A stretch of DNA of 64,000 nt, taken from Xylocopa sonorina. Its lineage: Eukaryota > Arthropoda > Insecta > Hymenoptera > Apidae. The DNA lies in the NCBI RefSeq assembly GCF_050948175.1, contig NW_027490471.1:62001-126000 (forward strand), written 5' to 3'. Shown here piece after piece: positions 1-13,440 of this stretch (position 1 is the stretch's first letter; each line of letters starts with the position of its first letter). Both the position numbers and the translations under genes were made by a program. The notes under the pieces were generated by a model. The model ran no database searches. It saw only the letters and a list, made by a program, of their open reading frames with translations, and was not told where the DNA came from.

Positions 1-59
1 GGAATACATAACACTTCGCAAATCATATTATATCTTACCATGAAACATTGAAATGAGAT

Positions 60-69
60 GCGATATCGC
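60..69. other. Perfect 10-bp dyad GCGATATCGC (first example)
   Basis: The palindrome GCGATATCGC sits at consensus position 60-69 of most monomers, and the example given is in the first monomer. It is lost in variants reading GCGTTATCGC, CCGATATCGC or GCAATATCTC. It lies 57 bp from the second dyad of the same monomer. Short dyads of this kind are common in centromeric satellites lacking CENP-B boxes. Any role here is inference. Confidence 0.85.
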
Positions 70-126
70 GTTTTAAGAATCATAAGAACTCTATTGTTAC
101 GATACTTTGACATCTGCAAACGCTAT

Positions 127-140
127 TTCCTTGCAAGGAA
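127..140. other. Perfect 14-bp dyad TTCCTTGCAAGGAA (first example)
   Basis: TTCCTTGCAAGGAA reads the same on both strands and recurs at consensus position 127-140 in most monomers. Common variants that break it are TTGCAAAGAA, TTGCAAGAAA, TAGCAAGGAA, TAGCGAGGAA and TTGCAGGGAA. It could extrude as a 7-bp-arm cruciform or bind a dimeric protein. Neither is demonstrated by the sequence. Confidence 0.88.
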
Positions 141-174
141 GTGTCGCATTTACGTTCATTTGAATCGTAGACGA

Positions 175-348
175 GGAATGCATAACACTTCGCAATGAAT
201 ATTATATCTTATCATGAAACATAGATATGAGATGCAATATCTCGTTTCATGAAGCATTTGAACTCTATTGCTTCGATACGTAGACATCTGCAAACGCTAT
301 TTCCTTGCAAAGAAGTGTTGCATTTACATTCATTTGAAGTGTAGACGA
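175..348. repeat. Variant 'B' monomer (example copy)
   Basis: This monomer carries a linked set of changes relative to the common type: 'aatgcataac', 'cgcaatgaatatt', 'cttatcatg', 'catagatatgag' and 'gcaatatctcg'. The same haplotype recurs, for example, at 3654, 7133, 22270-22340, 34450-34540, 38130, 40560, 44040 and 46310. It has lost the GCGATATCGC dyad but has GAGAT (229-233) and ATCTC (239-243) flanking a 5-base spacer, giving a different inverted repeat. It behaves as a distinct monomer subfamily within the HORs. Confidence 0.8.
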
Positions 349-3300
349 GGAATACATAACACTTCGCAAATCATATTATATCTTACCATGAAACATTGAA
401 ATGAGATGCGATATCGCGTTTCAAGAAGCATTAGAACATTACTGCTACGATAGGTAGACATTTGCAAACGCTATTTCCTTGCAAGGAAGTGTCGCATTCA
501 CATTCATTTGAAGTGTAGACGAGGAATACATAACACTTCGCAAATCATATTATATCTTACCATGAAACATTGAAATGAGATGCGATATCGCGTTTTAAGA
601 ATCATAAGAACTCTATTGTTACGATACGTAGACATCTGCAAACGCTATTTCCTTGCAAGGAAGTGTCGCATTTACGTTCATTTGAATCGTAGACGAGGGA
701 TGCATAACACTTCGCAATGAATATTATAAATTATCATGAAACATAGATATGAGATGCAATATCTCGTTTTAAGAAGCATTTGAACTCTATTGCTTCAATA
801 CGTAGACATCTGCAAACGCTATTTCCTTGCAAGGAAGTGTCGCATTTACATTCATTTGAAGTGTAGACGAGGAATACATGATACTTCGAAAATCATATTA
901 TATCTTACCATGGAACATAGAAATGAGATGCGATATCGCGTTTTAAGAAGCATTTGAACTCTATTGCTTCGATACGTAGACATCTGCAAACGCTATTTCC
1001 TTGCAAGGAAGTGTCGCATTTACATTCATTAGAAGTGTAGACGAGGAATACATAACACTTCGCAAATCATATTATATCTTACCATGAAACATTGAAATGA
1101 GATGCGATATCGCGTTTTAAGAAGCATTTGAACTCTATTGCTTCGATACGTAGACATCTGCAAACGCTATTTCCTTGCAAGGAAGTGTAGCATTTACATT
1201 CATTTGAAGTGTAGACGAGGAATACATGATACTTCGCAAATCATATTATATCTTACCATGAAACATAGAAATGAGATGCGATATCGCGTTTTAAGAAGCA
1301 TTTGAACTCTATTGCTTCGATACGTGGACATCTGCAAACGCTATTTCCTTGCAGGGAAGTGTCTCATTTACATTCATTTGAAGTGTAGACGAGGAATACA
1401 TGACACTTCGCAAATCATATTATATCTTACCATGAAACGTAGAAATGTGATGCGATATCGCGTTTTAAGAATCATAAGAACTCTATTGCTACGATACGTC
1501 GACATCTGCAAACGCTATTTCCTTGAAAGGAAGTGTCGCATTTACATTCATTTGAAGTGTTGACGAGGAATACATGATACTTCGCAAATCATATTATATC
1601 TTACCATGAAACATAGAAATGAGATGCGATATCGCGTTTTAAGAAGCATTAGAAATCTATTGCTACGATACGTAGACATCTGCAAACGCTTTTCCTTGCA
1701 AGGTAGTGTCGCATTTACGTTCATTTGAAGTGTAGACGTGGAATACATGACACTTCGCAAATCATATTATATCTTACCATGAATCATAGAAATGAGATGC
1801 GATATCGCGTTTGAAGAAGTATTAGAAATCTATTGCTACGATACGTAGACATCTGCGAACGCCATTTCCTAGCGAGGAAGTGTCGCATTCACATTCATTT
1901 GAAGTGTAGACGAGGAATACATGATACTTCGCAAATCATATTATATCTTACCATGAAACATAGAAATGAGATGCGATATCGCGATTTAAGAATCATAAGA
2001 ACTCTATTGCTACGATACGTAGACATCGGCAAACGCTATTTCCTTGCATGGTAGTGTCGCATTTACATTCATTTGAAGTGCAGACGTGGAATACATGACA
2101 CTTCGCAAATCATATTATATCTTACCATGAAACATAGAAATGAGATACGACATCGCGTTTTAGGAATCATAAGAACTCTATTGCTACGATACGTAGACAT
2201 CTGCAAACGCTATTTCCTTGCAAAGAAGTGTCGCATTTACATTCATTTGAAGTGTAGACGAGGAATACATAACACTTCGCAAATCATATTATATCTTACC
2301 ATGAAACATAGAAATGAGATGCGATATCGCGTTTTAAGAAGCACTAGAACTCTATTGCTACGATACCTAGACATCTGCAAACGCTATTTCCTTGCAAGGA
2401 AGTGTCACATTTACATTCATTTGAAGTGCAGACGAGGAATACATAACACTTCGCAAATCATATTATATCTTACCATGAAACATAGAAATGAGATGCGATA
2501 TCGCGTTTTAAGAAGCATCAGAACTCTATTGCTACGATACCTAGACATCTGCAAACGCTATTTCCTTGCAAAGAAGTGTCGCATTTACATTCATTTGAAG
2601 TGTAGACGAGGAATACATAACACTTCGCAAATCATATTATATCTTACCATGAAACATAGAAATGAGATGCGATATCGCGTTTTAAGAAGCACTAGAACTC
2701 TATTGCTACGATACCTAGACATCTGCAAACGCTATTTCCTTGCAAGGAAGTGTCACATTTACATTCATTTGAAGTGCAGACGAGGAATACATAACACTTC
2801 GCAAATCATATTATATCTTACCATGAAACATAGAAATGAGATGCGATATCGCGTTTTAAGAAGCATCAGAACTCTATTGCTACGATACCTAGACATCTGC
2901 AAACGCTATTTCCTTGCAAGGAAGTGTCACATTTACATTCATTTGAAGTGTAGAGGAGGAATACATAACACTTCGCAAATCATATTATATCTTACCATGA
3001 AACATAGAAATGAGAAGCGATATCGCGTTTTAAGAATCATAAGAACTCTATTGCTACGATACGTAGACATTTGCAAACGCTATTTCCTTGCAAGGAAGTG
3101 TCGCATTCACATTCATTTGAAGTGTAGACGAGGAATACATAACACTTCGCAAATCATATTATATCTTACCATGAAACATTGAAATGAGATGCGATATCGC
3201 GTTTTAAGAATCATAAGAACTCTATTGTTACGATACGTTGACATCTGCAAACGCTATTTCCTTGCAAGGAAGTGTCGCATTTACATTCATTTGAAGTGTA

Positions 3301-3653
3301 GACGAGGAATACATAACACTTCGCAAATCATATTATATCTTACCATGAAACATTGAAATGAGATGCGATATCGCGTTTTAAGAATCATAAGAACTCTATT
3401 GTTACGATACGTAGACATCTGCAAACGCTATTTCCTTGCAAGGAAGTGTCGCATTTACGTTCATTTGAATCGTAGACGAGGAATGCATAACACTTCGCAA
3501 TGAATATTATATCTTAACTTGAAACATAGATATGAGATGCGATATCGCGTTTTAAGAATCATATGAACTCTATTGTTACGATACGTAGACATCTGCAAAC
3601 GCTATTTCCTTGGAAGGAAGTGTCGCATTTACGTTCATTTGAATCGTTGACGA
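175..3653. repeat. 20-monomer HOR, copy 1 (3479 bp)
   Basis: This segment repeats at an offset of exactly 3479 bp (20 x 174 minus 1) as 3654-7132. The missing base is in the monomer at 1567-1739, where 'cgctatttcc' reads 'cgcttttcc'; both copies share it. Copies 1 and 2 are nearly identical. The visible differences cluster near 496 and 590-640 (tail 'attcacattc' versus 'atttacattc', and 'aatcataagaac' versus 'aagcatttgaac'). An internal dimer period (348 bp) is visible at about 2270-2950. Confidence 0.9.
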
Positions 3654-6600
3654 GGAATGCATAACACTTCGCAATGAATATTATATCTTATCATGAAACA
3701 TAGATATGAGATGCAATATCTCGTTTCATGAAGCATTTGAACTCTATTGCTTCGATACGTAGACATCTGCAAACGCTATTTCCTTGCAAAGAAGTGTTGC
3801 ATTTACATTCATTTGAAGTGTAGACGAGGAATACATAACACTTCGCAAATCATATTATATCTTACCATGAAACATTGAAATGAGATGCGATATCGCGTTT
3901 CAAGAAGCATTAGAACATTACTGCTACGATAGGTAGACATTTGCAAACGCTATTTCCTTGCAAGGAAGTGTCGCATTTACATTCATTTGAAGTGTAGACG
4001 AGGAATACATAACACTTCGCAAATCATATTATATCTTACCATGAAACATTGAAATGAGATGCGATATCGCGTTTTAAGAAGCATTTGAACTCTATTGCTT
4101 CGATACGTAGACATCTGCAAACGCTATTTCCTTGCAAGGAAGTGTCGCATTTACGTTCATTTGAATCGTAGACGAGGGATGCATAACACTTCGCAATGAA
4201 TATTATAAATTATCATGAAACATAGATATGAGATGCAATATCTCGTTTTAAGAAGCATTTGAACTCTATTGCTTCAATACGTAGACATCTGCAAACGCTA
4301 TTTCCTTGCAAGGAAGTGTCGCATTTACATTCATTTGAAGTGTAGACGAGGAATACATGATACTTCGAAAATCATATTATATCTTACCATGGAACATAGA
4401 AATGAGATGCGATATCGCGTTTTAAGAAGCATTTGAACTCTATTGCTTCGATACGTAGACATCTGCAAACGCTATTTCCTTGCAAGGAAGTGTCGCATTT
4501 ACATTCATTAGAAGTGTAGACGAGGAATACATAACACTTCGCAAATCATATTATATCTTACCATGAAACATTGAAATGAGATGCGATATCGCGTTTTAAG
4601 AAGCATTTGAACTCTATTGCTTCGATACGTAGACATCTGCAAACGCTATTTCCTTGCAAGGAAGTGTAGCATTTACATTCATTTGAAGTGTAGACGAGGA
4701 ATACATGATACTTCGCAAATCATATTATATCTTACCATGAAACATAGAAATGAGATGCGATATCGCGTTTTAAGAAGCATTTGAACTCTATTGCTTCGAT
4801 ACGTGGACATCTGCAAACGCTATTTCCTTGCAGGGAAGTGTCTCATTTACATTCATTTGAAGTGTAGACGAGGAATACATGACACTTCGCAAATCATATT
4901 ATATCTTACCATGAAACGTAGAAATGTGATGCGATATCGCGTTTTAAGAATCATAAGAACTCTATTGCTACGATACGTCGACATCTGCAAACGCTATTTC
5001 CTTGAAAGGAAGTGTCGCATTTACATTCATTTGAAGTGTTGACGAGGAATACATGATACTTCGCAAATCATATTATATCTTACCATGAAACATAGAAATG
5101 AGATGCGATATCGCGTTTTAAGAAGCATTAGAAATCTATTGCTACGATACGTAGACATCTGCAAACGCTTTTCCTTGCAAGGTAGTGTCGCATTTACGTT
5201 CATTTGAAGTGTAGACGTGGAATACATGACACTTCGCAAATCATATTATATCTTACCATGAATCATAGAAATGAGATGCGATATCGCGTTTGAAGAAGTA
5301 TTAGAAATCTATTGCTACGATACGTAGACATCTGCGAACGCCATTTCCTAGCGAGGAAGTGTCGCATTCACATTCATTTGAAGTGTAGACGAGGAATACA
5401 TGATACTTCGCAAATCATATTATATCTTACCATGAAACATAGAAATGAGATGCGATATCGCGATTTAAGAATCATAAGAACTCTATTGCTACGATACGTA
5501 GACATCGGCAAACGCTATTTCCTTGCATGGTAGTGTCGCATTTACATTCATTTGAAGTGCAGACGTGGAATACATGACACTTCGCAAATCATATTATATC
5601 TTACCATGAAACATAGAAATGAGATACGACATCGCGTTTTAGGAATCATAAGAACTCTATTGCTACGATACGTAGACATCTGCAAACGCTATTTCCTTGC
5701 AAAGAAGTGTCGCATTTACATTCATTTGAAGTGTAGACGAGGAATACATAACACTTCGCAAATCATATTATATCTTACCATGAAACATAGAAATGAGATG
5801 CGATATCGCGTTTTAAGAAGCACTAGAACTCTATTGCTACGATACCTAGACATCTGCAAACGCTATTTCCTTGCAAGGAAGTGTCACATTTACATTCATT
5901 TGAAGTGCAGACGAGGAATACATAACACTTCGCAAATCATATTATATCTTACCATGAAACATAGAAATGAGATGCGATATCGCGTTTTAAGAAGCATCAG
6001 AACTCTATTGCTACGATACCTAGACATCTGCAAACGCTATTTCCTTGCAAAGAAGTGTCGCATTTACATTCATTTGAAGTGTAGACGAGGAATACATAAC
6101 ACTTCGCAAATCATATTATATCTTACCATGAAACATAGAAATGAGATGCGATATCGCGTTTTAAGAAGCACTAGAACTCTATTGCTACGATACCTAGACA
6201 TCTGCAAACGCTATTTCCTTGCAAGGAAGTGTCACATTTACATTCATTTGAAGTGCAGACGAGGAATACATAACACTTCGCAAATCATATTATATCTTAC
6301 CATGAAACATAGAAATGAGATGCGATATCGCGTTTTAAGAAGCATCAGAACTCTATTGCTACGATACCTAGACATCTGCAAACGCTATTTCCTTGCAAGG
6401 AAGTGTCACATTTACATTCATTTGAAGTGTAGAGGAGGAATACATAACACTTCGCAAATCATATTATATCTTACCATGAAACATAGAAATGAGAAGCGAT
6501 ATCGCGTTTTAAGAATCATAAGAACTCTATTGCTACGATACGTAGACATTTGCAAACGCTATTTCCTTGCAAGGAAGTGTCGCATTCACATTCATTTGAA

Positions 6601-7132
6601 GTGTAGACGAGGAATACATAACACTTCGCAAATCATATTATATCTTACCATGAAACATTGAAATGAGATGCGATATCGCGTTTTAAGAATCATAAGAACT
6701 CTATTGTTACGATACGTTGACATCTGCAAACGCTATTTCCTTGCAAGGAAGTGTCGCATTTACATTCATTTGAAGTGTAGACGAGGAATACATAACACTT
6801 CGCAAATCATATTATATCTTACCATGAAACATTGAAATGAGATGCGATATCGCGTTTTAAGAATCATAAGAACTCTATTGTTACGATACGTAGACATCTG
6901 CAAACGCTATTTCCTTGCAAGGAAGTGTCGCATTTACGTTCATTTGAATCGTAGACGAGGAATGCATAACACTTCGCAATGAATATTATATCTTAACTTG
7001 AAACATAGATATGAGATGCGATATCGCGTTTTAAGAATCATATGAACTCTATTGTTACGATACGTAGACATCTGCAAACGCTATTTCCTTGGAAGGAAGT
7101 GTCGCATTTACGTTCATTTGAATCGTTGACGA
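3654..7132. repeat. 20-monomer HOR, copy 2 (3479 bp)
   Basis: This is the near-identical second copy of the 175-3653 unit. The rare marker 'ccttggaaggaag' ends each copy (near 3610 and 7089), and the 173-bp marker monomer recurs at 5046-5218. The position matching the LTR insertion site is intact and empty here, at 6814-6817. Confidence 0.9.
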
Positions 7133-8780
7133 GGAATGCATAACACTTCGCAATGAATATTATATCTTATCATGAAACATAGATATGAGATGCAATATCT
7201 CGTTTCATGAAGCATTTGAACTCTATTGCTTCGATACGTAGACATCTGCAAACGCTATTTCCTTGCAAAGAAGTGTTGCATTTACATTCATTTGAAGTGT
7301 AGACGAGGAATACATAACACTTCGCAAATCATATTATATCTTACCATGAAACATTGAAATGAGATGCGATATCGCGTTTCAAGAAGCATTAGAACATTAC
7401 TGCTACGATAGGTAGACATTTGCAAACGCTATTTCCTTGCAAGGAAGTGTCGCATTTACATTCATTTGAAGTGTAGACGAGGAATACATAACACTTCGCA
7501 AATCATATTATATCTTACCATGAAACATTGAAATGAGATGCGATATCGCGTTTTAAGAAGCATTTGAACTCTATTGCTTCGATACGTAGACATCAGCAAA
7601 CGCTATTTCCTTGCAAGGAAGTGTCGCATTTACGTTCATTTGAATCGTAGACGAGGGATGCATAACACTTCGCAATGAATATTATAAATTATCATGAAAC
7701 ATAGATATGAGATGCAATATCTCGTTTTAAGAAGCATTTGAACTCTATTGTTTCAATACGTAGACATCTGCAAACGCTATTTCCTTGCAAGGAAGTGTCG
7801 CATTTACATTCATTTGAAGTGTAGACGAGGAATACATGATACTTCGAAAATCATATTATATCTTACCATGGAACATAGAAATGAGATGCGATATCGCGTT
7901 TTAAGAAGCATTTGAACTCTATTGCTTCGATACGTAGACATCTGCAAACGTTATTTCCTTGCGAGGAAGTGTCGCATTTACATTCATTTGAAGTGTAGAC
8001 GAGGAATACATAACACTTCGCAAATCATATTATATCCTACCATGAAACATTGAAATGAGATGCGATATCGCGTTTTAAGAAGCATTTGAACTCTATTGCT
8101 TCGATACGTAGACATCTGCAAACGCTATTTCCTTGCAAGGAAGTGTAGCATTTACATTCATTTGAAGTGTAGACGAGGAATACATGATACTTCGCAAATC
8201 ATATTATATCTTACCACGAAACATAGAAATGAGATGCGATATCGCGTTTTAAGAAGCATTTGAACTCTATTGCTTCGATACGTGGACATCAGCAAACGCT
8301 ATTTCCTTGCAAGGAAGTGTCGCATTTACATTCATTTGAAGTGTAGACGAGGAATACATAACACTTCGCAAATCATATTATATCTTACCATGAAACATAG
8401 AAATGAGATCCGATATCGCGTTGTAAGAATCATAAGAACCCTATTGCTACGATACGTAGACATCTGCAAACGCTATTTCCTTGCAGGGAAGTGTCGCATT
8501 TACATTCATTTGAAGTGTAGACGAGGAATACATGACACTTCGCAAATCATATTATATCTTACCATGAAACGTAGAAATGTGATGCGATATCGCGTTTTAA
8601 GAATCATAAGAACTCTATTGCTACGATACGTCGACATCTGCAAACGCTATTTCCTTGCAAGGAAGTGTCGCATTTACATTCATTTGAAATGTTGACGAGG
8701 AATACATGATACTTCGCAAATCATATTATATCTTACCATGAAACATAGAAATGAGATGCGATATCGCGTTTTAAGAAGCA
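7133..8780. repeat. 20-monomer HOR, partial copy 3
   Basis: The third copy follows copy 2 with more differences, for example 'catcagcaaacg' near 7590 and 'acgttatttccttgcgagg' near 7950. It then departs from it at about 8780. It carries one more monomer than copy 2 around 8270-8443. Copy 2 at 4791-4860 looks like a fusion of two of these monomers, as expected from a one-monomer unequal exchange. Confidence 0.75.
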
Positions 8781-11700
8781 TTCGAACATTACTGCTACGA
8801 TAGGTAGACATTTGCAAACGCTATTTCCTTGCAAGGAAGTGTCGCATTCACATTCATTTGAAGTGTAGACGAGGAATACATAACACTTCGCAAATCATAT
8901 TATATCTTACCATGAAACATTGAAATGAGATGCGATATCGCGTTTTATGAATCATAAGAACTCTATTGTTACGATACGTAGACATCAGCAAACGCTATTT
9001 CCTTGCAAGGAAGTGTCGCATTTACATTCACTTGAAGTGTAGACGAGGAATACATAACACTTCGCAAATCATATTATATCTTACCATGAAACATTGAAAT
9101 GAGATGCGATATCGCGTCTTAAGAAGCATTACAACATTACTGCTACGATAGGTAGACATTTGCAAACGCTATTTCCATGCAAGGATGTGTCGCATTCACT
9201 TCCATTTGAAGTGTAGACGAGGAATACATAACACTTCGCAAATCATATTATATCTTACCATGAAACATTGAAATGAGATGCGATATCGCGTTTTAAGAAG
9301 CATTTGAACTCTATTGCTTCGATACGTAGACATCTGCAAACGCTATTTCCTTGCGAGGAAGTGTCGCATTTACATTCATTTGAAGTGTAGACGAGGAATA
9401 CATAACACTTCGCAAATCATATTATATCCTACCATGAAACATTGAAATGAGATGCGATATCGCGTTTTAAGAAGCATTTGAACTCTATTGCTTCGATACG
9501 TAGACATCTGCAAACGCTATTTCCTTGCAAGGAAGTGTAGCATTTACATTCATTTGAAGTGTAGACGAGGAATACATGATACTTCGCAAATCATATTATA
9601 TCTTACCACGAAACATAGAAATGAGATGCGATATCGCGTTTTAAGAAGCATTTGAACTCTATTGCTTCGATACGTGGACATCAGCAAACGCTATTTCCTT
9701 GCAAGGAAGTGTCGCATTTACATTCATTTGAAGTGTAGACGAGGAATACATGACACTTCGCAAATCATATTATATCTTACCATGAAACGTAGAAATGTGA
9801 TGCGATATCGCGTTTTAAGAATCATAAGAACTCTATTGCTACGATACGTCGACATCTGCAAACGCTATTTCCTTGCAAAGAAGTGCCGCATTTACATTCA
9901 TTTGAAGTGTAGACGAGGAATACATAACACTTCGCAAATCATATTATATCTTACCGTGAAACATTGAAATGAGATGCGATATCGCGTCTTAAGAAGCATT
10001 ACAACATTACTGCTACGATAGGTAGACATTTGCAAACGCTATTTCCTTGCAAGGATGTGTCGCATTTACGTTCATTTGAATCGTAGACGAGGGATGCATA
10101 ACACTTCGCAATGAATATTATAAATTATCATGAAACATAGATATGAGATTCAATATCTCGTTTTAAGAAGCATTTGGACTCTATTGCTTCAATACGTAGA
10201 CATCTGCAAACGCTATTTCCTTGCAAGGAAGTGTCGCATTTACATTCATTTGAAGTGTAGACGCGGAATACATAACACTTCGCAAATCATATTATATCTT
10301 ACCATGAAACATAGAAATGAGATCCGATATCGCGTTGTAAGAATCATAAGAACTCTATTGCTACGATACGTAGACATCTGCAAACGCTATTTCCTTGCAG
10401 GGAAGTGTCGCATTTACGTTCATTTGAAGTGTAGACGAGGAATACATGACACTTCGCAAATCATATTATATCTTACCATGAAACGTAGAAATGAGATGCG
10501 ATATAGCGTTTTAAGAATCATAAGAACTCTATTGCTACGATACGTCGACATCTGCAAACGCTATTTCCTTGCAAGGAAGTGTCGCATTTACATTCACTTG
10601 AAGTGTAGACGAGGAATACATAACACTTCGCAAATCAGATTATATCTTACCATGAAACATTGAAATGAGATGCGATATCGCGTTTTAAGAATCATAAGAA
10701 CTCTATTGTTACGATACGTAGACATCTGCAAACGCTATTTCCTTGCAAGGAAGTGTCGCATTTACGTTCATTTGAATCGTAGACGAGGGATGCATAACAC
10801 TTCGCAATGAATATTATAAATTATCATGAAACATAGATATGAGATGCAATATCTCGTTTTAAGAAGCATTTGGACTCTATTGCTGCAATACGTAGACATC
10901 TGCAAACGCTATTTCCTTGCAAGGAAGTGTCGCATTTACATTCATTTGAAGTGTAGACGAGGAATACATAACACTTCGCAAATCATATTATATCCTACCA
11001 TGAAACATTGAAATGAGATGCGATATCGCGTTTTAAGAAGCATTTGAACTCTATTGCTTCGATACGTAGACATCTGCAAACGCTATTTCCTTGCAAGGAA
11101 GTGTAGCATTTACATTCATTTGAAGTGTAGACGAGGAATACATGATACTTCGCAAATCATATTATATCTTACCACGAAACATAGAAATGAGATGCGATAT
11201 CGCGTTTTAAGAAGCATTTGAACTCTATTGCTTCGATACGTGGACTTCAGCAAACGCTATTTCCTTGCAAGGAAGTGTCGCATTTACATTCATTTGAAGT
11301 GTAGACGAGGAATACATAACACTTCGCAAATCATATTATATCTTACCATGAAACATAGAAATGAGATCCGATATCGCGTTGTAAGAATCATAAGAACTCT
11401 ATTGCTACGATACGTAGACATCTGCAAACGCTATTTCCTTGCAGGGAAGTGTCGCATTTACATTCATTTGAAGTGTAGACGAGGAATACATGACACTTCG
11501 CAAATCATATTATATCTTACCATGAAACGTAGAAATGTGATGCGATATCGCGTTTTAAGAATCATAAGAACTCTATTGCTACGATACGTCGACATCTGCA
11601 AACGCTATTTCCTTGCAAGGAAGTGTCGCGTTTACATTCATTTGAAGTGTTGACGAGGAATACATGATACTTCGCAAATCATATTATATCTTACCATGAA

Positions 11701-13440
11701 ACATAGAAATGAGATGCGATATCGCGTTTTAAGAAGCATTCGAACATTACTGCTACGATAGGTAGACATTTGCAAACGCTATTTCCTTGCAAGGAAGTGT
11801 CGCATTCACATTCATTTGAAGTGTAGACGAGGAATACATAACACTTCGCAAATCATATTATATCTTACCATGAAACATTGAAATGAGATGCGATATCGCG
11901 TTTTATGAATCATAAGAACTCTATTGTTACGATACGTAGACATCTGCAAACGCTATTTCCTTGCAAGGAAGTGTCGCATTTACATTCACTTGAAGTGTAG
12001 ACGAGGAATACATAACACTTCGCAAATCATATTATATCTTACCGTGAAACATTGAAATGAGATGCGATATCGCGTCTTAAGAAGCATTACAACATTACTG
12101 CTACGATAGGTAGACATTTGCAAACGCTATTTCCATGCAAGGAAGTGTCGCATTCACTTCCATTTGAAGTGTAGACGAGGAATACATAACACTTCGCAAA
12201 TCATATTATATCTTACCATGAAACATTGAAATGAGATGCGATATCGCGTTTTAAGAATCATAAGAACTCTATTGTTACGATACGTAGACATCTGCAAACG
12301 CTATTTCCTTGCAAGGAAGTGTCGCATTTACGTTCATTTGAATCGTAGACGAGGGATGCATAACACTTCGCAATGAATATTATAAATTATCATGAAACAT
12401 AGATATGAGATGCAATATCTCGTTTTAAGAAGCATTTGGACTCTATTGCTTCAATACGTAGACATCTGCAAACGCTATTTCCTTGCAAGGAAGTGTCGCA
12501 TTTACATTCATTTGAAGTGTAGACGAGGAATACATAACACTTCGCAAATCATATTATATCCTACCATGAAACATTGAAATGAGATGCGATATCGCGTTTT
12601 AAGAAGCATTTGAACTCTATTGCTTCGATACGTAGACATCTGCAAACGCTATTTCCTTGCAAGGAAGTGTAGCATTTACATTCATTTGAAGTGTAGACGA
12701 GGAATACATGATACTTTGCAAATCATATTATATCTTACCACGAAACATAGAAATGAGATGCGATATCGCGTTTTAAGAAGCATTTGAACTCTATTGCTTC
12801 GATACGTGGACTTCAGCAAACGCTATTTCCTTGCAAGGAAGTGTCGCATTTACATTCATTTGAAGTGTAGACGAGGAATACATAACACTTCGCAAATCAT
12901 ATTATATCTTACCATGAAACATAGAAATGAGATCCGATATCGCGTTGTAAGAATCATAAGAACTCTATTGCTACGATACGTAGACATCTGCAAACGCTAT
13001 TTCCTTGCAGGGAAGTGTCGCATTTACATTCATTTGAAGTGTAGACGAGGAATACATGACACTTCGCAAATCATATTATATCTTACCATGAAACGTAGAA
13101 ATGTGATGCGATATCGCGTTTTAAGAATCATAAGAACTCTATTGCTACGATACGTCGACATCTGCAAACGCTATTTCCTTGCAAGGAAGTGTCGCATTTA
13201 CATTCATTTGAAGTGTTGACGAGGAATACATGATACTTCGCAAATCATATTATATCTTACCATGAAACATAGAAATGAGATGCGATATCGCGTTTTAAGA
13301 AGCATTCGAACATTACTGCTACGATAGGTAGACATTTGCAAACGCTATTTCCTTGCAAGGAAGTGTCGCATTCACATTCATTTGAAGTGTAGACGAGGAA
13401 TACATAACACTTCGCAAATCATATTATATCTTACCATGAA
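8780..13440. repeat. 8/9-monomer HOR block (1392 and 1566 bp)
   Basis: The marker 'tatcctaccatg' occurs at about 8036, 9428, 10994 and 12560, spacings of 1392, 1566 and 1566 bp (8, 9 and 9 monomers). The segment at about 10650-11875 is repeated almost exactly at 12216-13440. Linked markers include 'taccacgaaac', 'gtggacatcagcaaac' and 'gagatccgatatcgcgttg'. Block edges are approximate, because neighbouring HORs share monomer types. Confidence 0.8.

Noticed and set aside
1..174. A hammerhead ribozyme inside the satellite monomer itself
   Set aside because: Some animal satellites and small retrozymes carry hammerheads, so I looked. The monomer has neither a CTGATGA core nor a suitable GAAA/GTC arrangement on the plus strand, and I saw none on the minus strand.
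1..174. A CENP-B box
   Set aside because: The closest segments ('cttcgatacgtagac', 'cttcgcaaatcat') have TTCG but lack the CGGG part of the motif.
1548..1760. Minus-strand 70-codon frames (also near 5027, 14711, 15928 and 26076)
   Set aside because: Most arise where a one-base indel changes the reading phase of the satellite. They have no independent coding evidence.
2073..3182. A 369-codon repeat-protein reading frame, and dozens like it
   Set aside because: It is a direct consequence of a 174-bp period divisible by three. Variants change residues freely, stops are introduced by common variants, and there is no promoter, intron or non-repeat domain.
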